From Paenibacillus thiaminolyticus (lineage in GTDB: Bacteria > Bacillota > Bacilli > Paenibacillales > Paenibacillaceae): DNA of 64,000 nucleotides. The first letter of the stretch is position 1. Each line of letters begins with the position of its first letter. This document shows positions 47,472 to 56,267 of this stretch, one piece after another. Under the pieces are notes generated by a model. The model was not told where the DNA came from, ran no database searches, and saw only the letters and a program-made list of their open reading frames with translations. Location: assembly GCF_007066085.1 (NCBI RefSeq), contig NZ_CP041405.1, positions 62,001 through 126,000 on the forward strand, written 5' to 3'. Position numbers and translations under genes: made by a program.

Positions 47472-48911
47472 GTGTCATCACATATCAGCAATGTAAGACC
47501 TGAGCCGGATCAAGTGATTAAGGATATCGCCGCTTATGTAGGCCAGACGATTGATAGCGAGGAAGCATACCGAACCGCCCGATACTGCTTAATCGATACG
47601 CTCGGCTGTGGCATGCTGGCGCTTCGTTACCCGGAGTGCACGAAGCTGCTCGGACCGATTGTGCCGGGAACGGTCGTGCCGAACGGTGCCAAGGTGCCGG
47701 GTACTTCCTACCAGTTGGATCCCGTTACAGCCGCATTTAACATCGGCGCTATGATTCGTTGGCTAGATTACAACGATACGTGGCTGGCTGCGGAATGGGG
47801 CCACCCTTCGGACAATCTGGGCGGCATTCTGGCCGTTGCCGATTATGTAAGCCGGAAGAACGTTGCGGAAGGAAAAGCTCCGCTGTTGATGCGGGACGTA
47901 TTGACGGCCATGATTCAAGCGCATGAAATTCAAGGCGTGATCGCACTGGAAAACAGCTTCAACCGTGTAGGACTGGATCATGTCCTGCTCGTCAAAGTGG
48001 CTTCGGCCGCCGTTGTTACGAAGCTGCTCGGCGGAACCGAGGAGCAGATCATGAATGCGGTGTCCAACGCATGGATCGACGGACAATCCCTTCGCACGTA
48101 CCGTCATGCGCCTAATACGGGCTCTCGCAAATCGTGGGCCGCAGGCGATGCGACAAGTCGTGCGGTGCGTCTGGCCATGATGTCGCTGAAGAGCGAAATG
48201 GGCTATCCCTCCGCATTGACGGCGAGAACCTGGGGCTTCTACGATGTTCTCTTTAAAGGCAACGAGTTCAAGTTCCAGCGTCCTTACAGATCGTATGTTA
48301 TGGAGAACGTGCTGTTCAAGCTTTCGTTCCCCGCGGAATTCCATGCGCAAACGGCCGTGGAATGCGCGATTCAGCTGCATCCGGACGTCAAGGAGCGGCT
48401 GGACGACATCGACCATATTGTGATCACCACACACGAATCGGCGATCCGCATCATCGATAAAAAAGGACCGCTGTACAACCCGGCGGACCGCGATCATTGC
48501 CTGCAGTACATGACGGCAATCGGGCTTATTTTCGGTGAGCTGACGGCGGATCATTATGAAGATTCCACAGCAGAAGATCCGCGTATCGATGCCCTGCGAG
48601 AGAAGATGACGGTAGTGGAAAATCCGCAATATTCCAAGGATTATCTCGATCCGGAGAAGCGATCCATCGCCAATGCCATTCAAGTGGTGTTCAGGGACGG
48701 CTCCAAGACGGACAACGTAGCCGTTGAATATCCGATCGGCCACCGCCGCAGAAGAGCGGAAGGCATCCCGGTGCTGGAAAAGAAATTTAAGAGCAATTTG
48801 GCGACGCGTTTCCCTGCAAAGCAAGTGGCGGACATTCTGGAGCTTTGCGACAATCAAGAGCGCTTGGAAGCTACAGCCGTACAAGTCTTCGTGGACAAGT
48901 TTTTTATCTGA
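47472..48911 (+). CDS. prpD: 2-methylcitrate dehydratase
   Basis: A 479-residue MmgE/PrpD-family enzyme. [30 protein letters not shown] is the family hallmark near residue 95, and [18 protein letters not shown] follows near 215. It dehydrates 2-methylcitrate toward 2-methyl-cis-aconitate. The GTG start at 47472 is eight bases after AGGAGG. It completes the prpB-prpC-prpD set; the acyl-CoA synthetase PrpE is not in the window. A strong terminator follows the stop. Confidence 0.92.
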   Translation: MSSHISNVRPEPDQVIKDIAAYVGQTIDSEEAYRTARYCLIDTLGCGMLALRYPECTKLLGPIVPGTVVPNGAKVPGTSYQLDPVTAAFNIGAMIRWLDYNDTWLAAEWGHPSDNLGGILAVADYVSRKNVAEGKAPLLMRDVLTAMIQAHEIQGVIALENSFNRVGLDHVLLVKVASAAVVTKLLGGTEEQIMNAVSNAWIDGQSLRTYRHAPNTGSRKSWAAGDATSRAVRLAMMSLKSEMGYPSALTARTWGFYDVLFKGNEFKFQRPYRSYVMENVLFKLSFPAEFHAQTAVECAIQLHPDVKERLDDIDHIVITTHESAIRIIDKKGPLYNPADRDHCLQYMTAIGLIFGELTADHYEDSTAEDPRIDALREKMTVVENPQYSKDYLDPEKRSIANAIQVVFRDGSKTDNVAVEYPIGHRRRRAEGIPVLEKKFKSNLATRFPAKQVADILELCDNQERLEATAVQVFVDKFFI

Positions 48912-48915
48912 AAAG

Positions 48916-48955
48916 TAAGAACCCACCCTAAGGTTAGCGCCCAGGTGGGTTCTTA
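48916..48955. terminator. Bidirectional-type terminator after prpD
   Basis: TAAGAACCCACC (48916-48927) and GGTGGGTTCTTA (48944-48955) form a perfect 12-bp stem with a 16-base loop. The flanks are A-rich on the left and T-containing on the right. Confidence 0.75.
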
Positions 48956-49000
48956 TGTGCTTGCAACTTAGAAGGGATAGGCCCATCCAAGCCAATTGTT

Positions 49001-49029
49001 AGCCGAGTGTTTGCCGCACTCGGCTCCTT
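49001..49029. terminator. Hairpin between convergent operons
   Basis: AGCCGAGTG (49001-49009) and CACTCGGCT (49017-49025) form a 9-bp stem with a 7-base loop, followed by CCTTT. Located between prpD and the converging histidine-kinase gene. Confidence 0.6.
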
Positions 49030-49137
49030 TAATGGTATGATATCACAATTGGTAAAAGAAGTGAACATCACTAGCGTGCAATTTGGCCTGCAAATGAGCA
49101 AAACCCGGAGCTGCATGCCGGCAACCCTGCGGACAAC

Positions 49138-50835
49138 TTACCGATCCACAGGAATTGTCAGCGTGACCTGTGTTCCAACCTGAACAGCACTGTCTATGGT
49201 CAAGCCGTACTCTGGCCCGTACATGAGCTTCGCGCGGTCGTTTACGTTTTTGAGACCATAGCCTTTGGACTGGGTTTGCAGCAGCAGAGGAAGCCGCTCC
49301 GGCGGAATGCCCACTCCATTGTCCTGAACTTGAAACACAATGCAGTCCTGTTCCCGTGTTCCCGTCACGCAGATGTTCCCGCCTCCTTCTTCTCTGTTCT
49401 CAATGCCATGCAGTATGGCGTTTTCGATAAGAGGCTGCAGCATTAAGTTCGGCATGCGGCAGGACAGAATCTCATCCTCGATCTGATATTCCACTTCGAA
49501 GCTGTTGCTGTGCATGATAAGCTGAATCCGCATATAGGATTGTACATTTAGAATCTCGTCCGAGACCAGAATCATATTGTCGCCCTTATTCAGGGTGGTC
49601 CGATAAAAAGTGGACAGCAGCTGAGCCATCTCGCTAATCTCCGGGGCTCGAAGCCGAATCGCCCTCCAGTTGATAAGAGAGAGGGAGTTGTACAGAAAGT
49701 GGGGATTGATCTGAGCCTGGAGCGCTTTCATTTCATACTCTTTGCGCGCGATCTCCTCCACGTACACTTTATGAATAAGCGTTTTGGTCTCTTCCACCAT
49801 ATGGCCAAAGCCTCTGATTAAGTCACCGATTTCATCTTTCGAGTCGCTTGTGACCGTAACCTCAAGCACGCCTTTGCTGACGAGATTCATATTTTGATGC
49901 AAATGATCGATGCGGGACATCATCCTTCTGGCAAAAAAGGTGCCGGTCACAGCGACGGCAATAATGCAGGCGATCATGATCAGCACGATGGTCAAAATAA
50001 TGAGCCGAGCAGAGGCCGTGATCAGATTCGTCGGCTTATATAAAAACACATTCCACCCCGAGATCGGGATCATGGACTGCAATACGGTGTAGTCCTGTTC
50101 ATTCCAGCGCAGCTCATGACCTGCTTGAATGGGAATCTGGGATTTTCCCTTTAGCTTTTCCGATGAATAGACTGAATGGCCGTCTGCGTCCGTGACGAGA
50201 ATCTCGGCTCCATTGGCCAGCAAAGACTCGAAGGATTGGAACAGGGAAGCATATTCTACTTCGGTGTACAAAATATTATCTTTCGGATTTCTTAGTTTCG
50301 TGTTAAAAATGCGCCCAACGCTGAACATCTTATTTCCATTAAAAAACCAAAGGTTTTCCGTCGTTGTCATCACTTGCGGGTACCAATCGGCATTGGTTAT
50401 CTCCTCGATAGGAATGACGGTGCTCCCATGCTTCGGCAGGTTCGTTCCCGTATACAGCGTGATTCGCTTGATATCCGGATTCAAATATTGGGCGGTATAA
50501 AAATTTTGGTCAATGACGTTTTTGAGCTGATCGTACATCGAATAAGCACTATCATACGTATGATTGGCTGCATTAATGATCGCTTGATTGAAGCTCAAAA
50601 AGGTGATGATTTTATTGTATGTATTCAGCTGGTTGTTCACCGCTTGCACACTTTGCTCCAGATTCGCATTCAGATCCGCTTCAGACTGCGCCAACAAAAG
50701 CTGCCTGGTCTCAAAAAAACAAAATCCGCCCAATACAATAACGGGAATTAAGCTGATGAAGAGAAAGGCAAGTTTGATTTTGGTTTGGAATTTCATGTCG
50801 CGAATGAATTGCTTATGCGCTTGCCATCCTCTCAT
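49138..50835 (-). CDS. YesM-type sensor histidine kinase
   Basis: A 565-residue membrane kinase. A transmembrane segment near residues 20-42 and another near 275-300 bracket an extracytoplasmic sensing region. A HAMP linker follows, then the His-kinase region QINPHFLYNSLSLINWRAI with His379, typical of the YesM/LytS class, and an ATPase domain with LMLQPLIENAILHGIE (N box) and DNGVGIPPERL (G box). Paenibacillus genomes carry many such pairs controlling adjacent sugar importers. The start overlaps the regulator gene by four bases on the minus strand; AGGAG precedes it. The importer genes at 52606 onward are the likely target. Confidence 0.93.
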   Translation of the reverse strand: MRGWQAHKQFIRDMKFQTKIKLAFLFISLIPVIVLGGFCFFETRQLLLAQSEADLNANLEQSVQAVNNQLNTYNKIITFLSFNQAIINAANHTYDSAYSMYDQLKNVIDQNFYTAQYLNPDIKRITLYTGTNLPKHGSTVIPIEEITNADWYPQVMTTTENLWFFNGNKMFSVGRIFNTKLRNPKDNILYTEVEYASLFQSFESLLANGAEILVTDADGHSVYSSEKLKGKSQIPIQAGHELRWNEQDYTVLQSMIPISGWNVFLYKPTNLITASARLIILTIVLIMIACIIAVAVTGTFFARRMMSRIDHLHQNMNLVSKGVLEVTVTSDSKDEIGDLIRGFGHMVEETKTLIHKVYVEEIARKEYEMKALQAQINPHFLYNSLSLINWRAIRLRAPEISEMAQLLSTFYRTTLNKGDNMILVSDEILNVQSYMRIQLIMHSNSFEVEYQIEDEILSCRMPNLMLQPLIENAILHGIENREEGGGNICVTGTREQDCIVFQVQDNGVGIPPERLPLLLQTQSKGYGLKNVNDRAKLMYGPEYGLTIDSAVQVGTQVTLTIPVDR

Positions 50836-52367
50836 GCTCTTTCTCCTGCAGCCACGAATTGCCGGTATTTTTCGGGAGTGCGCCCATAAAAGTCTCTATA
50901 GTTCTGGCAAAAATACGATACATCCCGATATCCCACGGCGCTCGATATATCGGACACTTTGAGATGAGTGCTCGTTAACAATTCCTGCGCCTTCTGCATG
51001 CGCACGTTTTTGATGTATTTGTTCAAGCCGCAGCCCATACTCTTCTTGAACATCGAACTCAGGTAATGGGGCGATAAATAGACTTTGGCAGCGAGAGAAT
51101 CCAGACTCAGGTCGTCAGCATAATGGTCTTCAATATACTTGGTGATGCAGGCAATATCCCGGTTGCAAGAAGCTTCGGAATCTGTATATTTCTCCTCCAG
51201 CCGCAAGACGTACTCATTGATGATTTTTTTGATATCCCGGATGTCTTCGGCTCTGTATATTTTCTCAATCCCGTGATTTAGCTCCAGTTCAGACACATCC
51301 ACCATAAGATGGGTGACGATTTCTTGGCAGAGACTCGAAAACATATATTTCACATACAGTTGCGAGAACTGAACCTGCTTTTCATATTTTTGATACAGGA
51401 TTTCGGTGTTGCCCTTCAGGCCGAAAATATCCCGGTTCTTAATATTGTTCCGAATCTTTTCCAAGATAGCGCTATCACATTGTTCCGTGTCATCGGAATC
51501 ATAAACGTTGTCATCCGTTTCTTCAAAAATGAAACGATCCGGCGAGAAAAAGCGGTACTCCATCAGCTGCTCTAATTGGTTAAGCCCGGCAGCCAGATCT
51601 TCAATCGCCGTCGGCTCCTCGTTCAAGGCTGCATAGCAGATCGAATTAAATCTCGTTAAAATGCTCTCGTGAATACGCTGTGCCAGGTCACGATAGGATA
51701 AGCCAGAGGAACACTTCCCCTCGGGAAAGAGCAGCAAGCTCTGATAGCCATTCAAATTAATATAATCCGCCGGCGTGTCCAACAGGGACAGGACATAGCT
51801 TTCGAATTCCGCTCCAACATGCTCGAAGAAGTTTTTTTCACACTCCAGCAGCAGCATTCTGTGGTAAGCAGCCGGCAAATCCAATGAAGCTCCCTTCAAT
51901 GAAGGAGGGGCGCCCACACCGTTGACGAGGGTGAACAGCACATGTTTTTTGACATAGGCTTTTCTCATTTTCGATGCTTCGTCTTCTTGCTTTTGTTGCG
52001 TTATGTCTTGGATGACTTTGTGCATCGTATCTTGAAAGGCATCCACATGGATTGGCTTGAGAAGGTAGTCGGACACGCCAAGAGAGATGGCCGTCTTGGC
52101 ATATTCAAATTCCGCGAAACCGCTGAATATGATCACCTTCAATTGCGGTTGAAGCTGCAGTGCCTGCCTGGTAAGCTGCAGCCCATCCATAAGCGGCATC
52201 TTCACATCGGTGAACAAAATATCGGCAGACTGGCGGCGCAAAAATTCGAGCGCCTTTTTGCCGTTTTCCGCAAACTCCACTTTAAGAGGAAATTGAAGCT
52301 CTTCGATCAGAAAAGCGATACCTTCTCGTTCTTCCTGTTGATCATCTGCGATTAAAATGGTTAGCAT
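50832..52367 (-). CDS. YesN-type response regulator with AraC DNA-binding domain
   Basis: A 511-residue regulator. The receiver domain (1-120) has the acidic pair Asp8-Asp9, the phosphorylation site Asp54 in LFTDVKMPLMDG and Lys in LLKPIH. The middle 280 residues are a variable region. The C-terminal 100 residues hold two AraC-type helix-turn-helix motifs, including LSLDSLAAKVYLSPHYLSSMFKKSMG and VSDISSAVGYRDVSYFCQNYRDFYGRTPEKYR. The ATG at 52367 is chosen: AAAGAGG lies six bases upstream, whereas the ATG at 52373 abuts that site. Divergent from the binding-protein gene at 52606, which it probably activates. Confidence 0.93.
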   Translation of the reverse strand: MLTILIADDQQEEREGIAFLIEELQFPLKVEFAENGKKALEFLRRQSADILFTDVKMPLMDGLQLTRQALQLQPQLKVIIFSGFAEFEYAKTAISLGVSDYLLKPIHVDAFQDTMHKVIQDITQQKQEDEASKMRKAYVKKHVLFTLVNGVGAPPSLKGASLDLPAAYHRMLLLECEKNFFEHVGAEFESYVLSLLDTPADYINLNGYQSLLLFPEGKCSSGLSYRDLAQRIHESILTRFNSICYAALNEEPTAIEDLAAGLNQLEQLMEYRFFSPDRFIFEETDDNVYDSDDTEQCDSAILEKIRNNIKNRDIFGLKGNTEILYQKYEKQVQFSQLYVKYMFSSLCQEIVTHLMVDVSELELNHGIEKIYRAEDIRDIKKIINEYVLRLEEKYTDSEASCNRDIACITKYIEDHYADDLSLDSLAAKVYLSPHYLSSMFKKSMGCGLNKYIKNVRMQKAQELLTSTHLKVSDISSAVGYRDVSYFCQNYRDFYGRTPEKYRQFVAAGERA

Positions 52368-52605
52368 GTGCATCCTCTTTTCAAGCGTTATCATCATTTA
52401 TTATAAGCCTTTTCAAAACGAATGAAATAGAAGGAGCGCTCATTAGGAAACTTCGTAAAAAATTCGCGTAAAGCACAATTAATTCATATATACGGCCGCG
52501 AAGGAAACGCATTAGAATTAGAGACGTGCAAGACATGTTGGATATCCATGTTGAAGCAAGCCGGCGTTTTGAAATCGTTCACACCACTGTAAAGGAGCTT
52601 ATGTC

Positions 52606-54315
52606 ATGATCACAAAACGGAGACACGGTTTTTTCTTTGCGATAGCATTGCTATTGGTTATTGCTATGGCTGGATGTCAAAAAGCGGACAAGCCTGCTGA
52701 GGAATCCGCTGTGGATATGAATGACCCTGCGTGGAAGGAAGCCAAGACGGCATCTTTTGCGCCTTATCCTGACACCGTTACCTACACGGTGGGCCAGGTA
52801 GCAGGGAACTACTCTTCGCTGAAAGGCACGCTCTATGAGAAGGACAATGCGACCGACAATGTATGGACAAGATATATCAAGGACAAGCTGAATGTCCAAA
52901 ATGAGATTGCGTTCGAGGCCAATGACGGGACAGACTATCAGCAAAAAGTATCGATGGCGATCGTAAGCGGCGAGATTCCCGATATTATGGTCGTTCCCGA
53001 TCATGAGACATTGGAGCAGCTGTACGAGAACGATCTAATCGAAGACCTTACCGATGCCTATGAAAATACAGCCAGTGAGCGAATCAAGGAAATCTATGAT
53101 TCCTATGATGGCCGCGTGCTGGACACCGCCAAGTTCGACGGCAAGCTGATGGCGCTTCCAACTACGGAAATTTCTCACGGTCCGGGCGTCCTGTGGCTGC
53201 GCAAAGACTGGATGGACAAATTGGGGCTTACCGAACCGAAAACAATCGAAGATATTGAACATATCATCACCCAGTTCGTCGAAAAAGATCCCGGCGGCAA
53301 TGGACCTGGAACTACGGTCGGTCTTGTCATCGATAATGAACAGCCTGTCGGAATTTCCGGCGGTCAATATGAAGTGAATAACATATTTGCCTTATATGGA
53401 GCGTTCCCGAAGCAATGGATCGATGACGGCACGGGCAAGGCTGTATACGGTTCCATCCAGCCTGAAATGAAGCCCGCTCTTGCCAAAATCGCAGATATGT
53501 ATAAAAAAGGACTCATTGACCGCCAGTTCGCCGTCCGCACCTCGGATGACCGCAAGGCGCTGCTGACAAGCGGCAAGAGCGGATCGTTCCTGGACAACTG
53601 GTGGGGAAGCTGGACCGTGGCTGACTCGCTCAAGCTCAATCCGGATGCCGAGTGGGTGTCTTATGTCGCTCCGCAATCGGAAGACGGCTCGGTCACGATG
53701 TTCACGGGCAAGCCGACCAGCAGTTATCTGGTGGTCCGCAAAGGGTTCAGCCATCCCGAAGCCGCAATTAAGATCGCGAGCGTTCAATTCGATTATCAGC
53801 GTTATCAAGAGAAGGACGAAGCTATTCTCAAGGAATTCGAGGATTACAGCGCGCATAATGTAGGCGGAACTCCGCTCGCCGTCAACATTGACTATTATGA
53901 TGCATTCTACCGCAATGTCGGAATTATGGAAGAGGCGTTGGAGACAGGCGATGCCAGCAAATTAACGAGCAATCTGGATATTGCGGCTTATAAGTCTTAC
54001 AAAAAATATTTGGATGATTCGAAAAATGGAAATCAAGTCGATGCCAATGCATGGGCTGGATATACATCGAGCATGACGACGGCGAAGCTGGTCAACAGCT
54101 CCAACATCAAAGAAGTGAACCCTATCTTCTTCGGCAGCACTCGCTCCATGTCTTTGAAATGGCCAACCTTAATGAAGATGGAGCTTGAAATGTATCTGAA
54201 GATTATTACAGGCGAGCAAACGCCGGATGACTTCGATAAATTTGTTGAGAATTGGAAGAAAACCGGCGGCGACATCATTACGGAAGAAGTGAACGAAGCG
54301 ATTGCCTCCAATTGA
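52606..54315 (+). CDS. Carbohydrate ABC importer binding lipoprotein (LipO/YtcQ-like)
   Basis: A 569-residue lipoprotein: signal ending AMAGC with Cys24 as lipid site. The mature region contains the extracellular-solute-binding family 1 pattern of long Paenibacillus LipO-type proteins (IVSGEIPDIMVVPDHETLEQLYENDLIEDLTDAY and ALPTTEISHGPGVLWLRKDWMDKLGL). It starts at ATG 52606 behind AAAGGAG. It heads an importer with two permeases but no own ATPase, as usual for systems energised by a shared MsmX-type ATPase. Probable ligand: an oligosaccharide, given the glycosidase downstream. Confidence 0.9.
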   Translation: MITKRRHGFFFAIALLLVIAMAGCQKADKPAEESAVDMNDPAWKEAKTASFAPYPDTVTYTVGQVAGNYSSLKGTLYEKDNATDNVWTRYIKDKLNVQNEIAFEANDGTDYQQKVSMAIVSGEIPDIMVVPDHETLEQLYENDLIEDLTDAYENTASERIKEIYDSYDGRVLDTAKFDGKLMALPTTEISHGPGVLWLRKDWMDKLGLTEPKTIEDIEHIITQFVEKDPGGNGPGTTVGLVIDNEQPVGISGGQYEVNNIFALYGAFPKQWIDDGTGKAVYGSIQPEMKPALAKIADMYKKGLIDRQFAVRTSDDRKALLTSGKSGSFLDNWWGSWTVADSLKLNPDAEWVSYVAPQSEDGSVTMFTGKPTSSYLVVRKGFSHPEAAIKIASVQFDYQRYQEKDEAILKEFEDYSAHNVGGTPLAVNIDYYDAFYRNVGIMEEALETGDASKLTSNLDIAAYKSYKKYLDDSKNGNQVDANAWAGYTSSMTTAKLVNSSNIKEVNPIFFGSTRSMSLKWPTLMKMELEMYLKIITGEQTPDDFDKFVENWKKTGGDIITEEVNEAIASN

Positions 54316-54335
54316 CATGAAAGAGAGAGTTCTTC

Positions 54336-55226
54336 ATGAAGAATAGAAACGATCAGATCGCGTTCCACTCCATGATGGCCGCAGGCATGATCTTCCTGAT
54401 TATTTTCTCGTTCATCCCGATGTTCGGGATTGTGATGGCTTTTCAAGATTATGTTCCTGCCAAAGGGATCAGCGGTTCGCGATGGGTAGGTTTGGATAAT
54501 TTTAAATTCATGCTGCAAATTCCGGACAGCAAGCAGATTTTTATCAACACGATCGTCATCGCAGTATGGAAAATTATTGTGGGGACCTTCGTTTCGATTA
54601 CGTTTGCTTTGCTCCTGAATGAGATTCGATTGAAGTTCGCCAAGCGGTTCATGCAGACGGTTGTGTATTTGCCGAATTTCTTGTCATGGGCCGTACTGGC
54701 TACCGTCGTGATGAACATTTTTTCCTATGAAGGCCCGATCAACGCATTTTTAGGTTGGTTTGGCGTGGACCCGATTTTATTTATGGCGAGCAATGAATGG
54801 TTCAGGCCGATGCTGGTGTTGTCCGATGTGTGGAAAGGGTTCGGATATGGCTCGATCATCTATCTGGCCTCGCTGACCTCGATTGATCCGGGACAATACG
54901 AAGCGGCGTCGATTGATGGGGCGAACCGGTTCCAGAAGCTGTGGTATGTCACGCTGCCCGGCCTGATGCCTACGATCCTGCTGGTCACGACGTTGAACCT
55001 GCCGAATGTGTTGAATGCCGGCTTCGACCAAATTTTTAATCTTTATAATCCTTTGGTATACGAGACCGCCGACATCATTGACACCTATGTGTACCGGGTA
55101 GGTCTGGTCGAAAGACAATATAGTCTCGGAACTGCAGTCGGTCTGTTGCGTTCCATTGTCGGCATTATCTTGATCTTGTCTGCGAACAAATTGACGCAAA
55201 AGCTGACAGATTATCGCATTTTCTAG
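54336..55226 (+). CDS. Carbohydrate ABC importer permease (LplB-like)
   Basis: A 296-residue protein with six membrane segments. SFIPMFGIVMAFQDYVPAKGI and WVGLDNFKFML near the N-terminus and the coupling loop YEAASIDGANRFQKLWYVTLPGLMPTI identify the LplB/UgpA-type family. It lies 20 bases after the lipoprotein gene, and the second permease follows four bases later. Confidence 0.92.
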   Translation: MKNRNDQIAFHSMMAAGMIFLIIFSFIPMFGIVMAFQDYVPAKGISGSRWVGLDNFKFMLQIPDSKQIFINTIVIAVWKIIVGTFVSITFALLLNEIRLKFAKRFMQTVVYLPNFLSWAVLATVVMNIFSYEGPINAFLGWFGVDPILFMASNEWFRPMLVLSDVWKGFGYGSIIYLASLTSIDPGQYEAASIDGANRFQKLWYVTLPGLMPTILLVTTLNLPNVLNAGFDQIFNLYNPLVYETADIIDTYVYRVGLVERQYSLGTAVGLLRSIVGIILILSANKLTQKLTDYRIF

Positions 55227-55229
55227 GGG

Positions 55230-56117
55230 GTGTCTTCCATTATAGCTCAGACGATGAAAAGCCGCGTCGCCGACGTGATTATCTGGATATTGTTATTGGC
55301 GCTTACGTTGTCTTGTCTGTTTCCGTTACTCAATATGGTAGCTATTTCACTGAGTGATAATGCGGCCGCTTCCGCTAATTTAGTGGGCCTGTTCCCGGTG
55401 AATTTTACATGGAGCTCCTATGAAAAGTTGCTGTCAGACTCGCAATTTTGGCGTTCGTTCATGATCTCGGTCGAAAGGGTCGTCTTGGGGCTAGGCGTAA
55501 ATATGGCGCTGATGATCCTGATGGCCTACCCGTTATCCAAAAGCTCGAAGCAATTCCGGGGACAGAAAGTGTATATGAATGTCGTTATTTTTGCGATGCT
55601 GTTCTCCGGGGGACTCATTCCGACGTTCATGGTCGTCAAGCAGCTTGGTCTGCTCGATTCTATTTGGGCGTTGATATTGCCGGGGGCGGTGCCTATCGGC
55701 AACGTCATCCTGCTCATGAATGCGTTCCGTGCGGTTCCGAAGTCGCTGGAGGAGGCGGCCAAGATCGATGGAGCCTCGCAGTGGAGGATCTTATTCTCGG
55801 TCTATCTGCCGGTCGTATTGCCTACGCTGGCAACGGTCATGCTGTTTACGATCGTCGGCCACTGGAACGATTATTTCAGCGCGTTAGTGTATATCAACAA
55901 GACTTCGAACTATCCGCTGCAGACCTATATTCAGCAGCTCAGCGTGGAAGTACAGAACATCACGGACCCGGCGAAATTGGCCGAATACGCAAAGATTTCA
56001 GACCGGACGCTTAATTCCGCCAAAATCGTTGTGTCTACGCTGCCATTGCTTTTGATTTATCCTTTCTTACAAAAGTACTTCGTGTCCGGAATTGTTGTCG
56101 GTTCCGTCAAGGAATAA
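55230..56117 (+). CDS. Carbohydrate ABC importer permease (LplC/YtcP-like)
   Basis: A 295-residue protein with six membrane segments. FPLLNMVAISLSDNAAASANLVGLFPVNFTWSSYEKLL and the coupling loop LEEAAKIDGASQWRILFSVYLPVVLPTLATVMLF fit the LplC/YtcP family; it ends with VSGIVVGSVKE, typical for it. The start is uncertain: GTG at 55230 overlaps the AGGGGG site, and a non-standard ATT at 55239 would be better spaced. A terminator hairpin follows. Confidence 0.9.
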   Translation: MSSIIAQTMKSRVADVIIWILLLALTLSCLFPLLNMVAISLSDNAAASANLVGLFPVNFTWSSYEKLLSDSQFWRSFMISVERVVLGLGVNMALMILMAYPLSKSSKQFRGQKVYMNVVIFAMLFSGGLIPTFMVVKQLGLLDSIWALILPGAVPIGNVILLMNAFRAVPKSLEEAAKIDGASQWRILFSVYLPVVLPTLATVMLFTIVGHWNDYFSALVYINKTSNYPLQTYIQQLSVEVQNITDPAKLAEYAKISDRTLNSAKIVVSTLPLLLIYPFLQKYFVSGIVVGSVKE

Positions 56118-56190
56118 GTCATTAGGTGATTCGCAGCAAAATACAATAGGGTGAAAAGAAGCCGTACTATACGATACGTCAGGTATGCTG

Positions 56191-56226
56191 CCTCGCCGCA
56201 ATGATTCCACAGCGCGGCGAGGTTTT
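56191..56226 (+). terminator. Intrinsic terminator after the sugar importer
   Basis: CCTCGCCGC (56191-56199) pairs with GCGGCGAGG (56214-56222), followed by TTTT. It lies just before the glycosidase gene, whose expression may depend partly on read-through. Confidence 0.8.
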
Positions 56227-56267
56227 GCGTATCGGCGGCAGACTACATGGCGTTCAGGAGGTTAGCA

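Noticed and set aside
47763..48995. 410-codon open frame on the minus strand
   Set aside because: Opposite prpD, no domain, His/Arg-rich composition typical of an antisense shadow.
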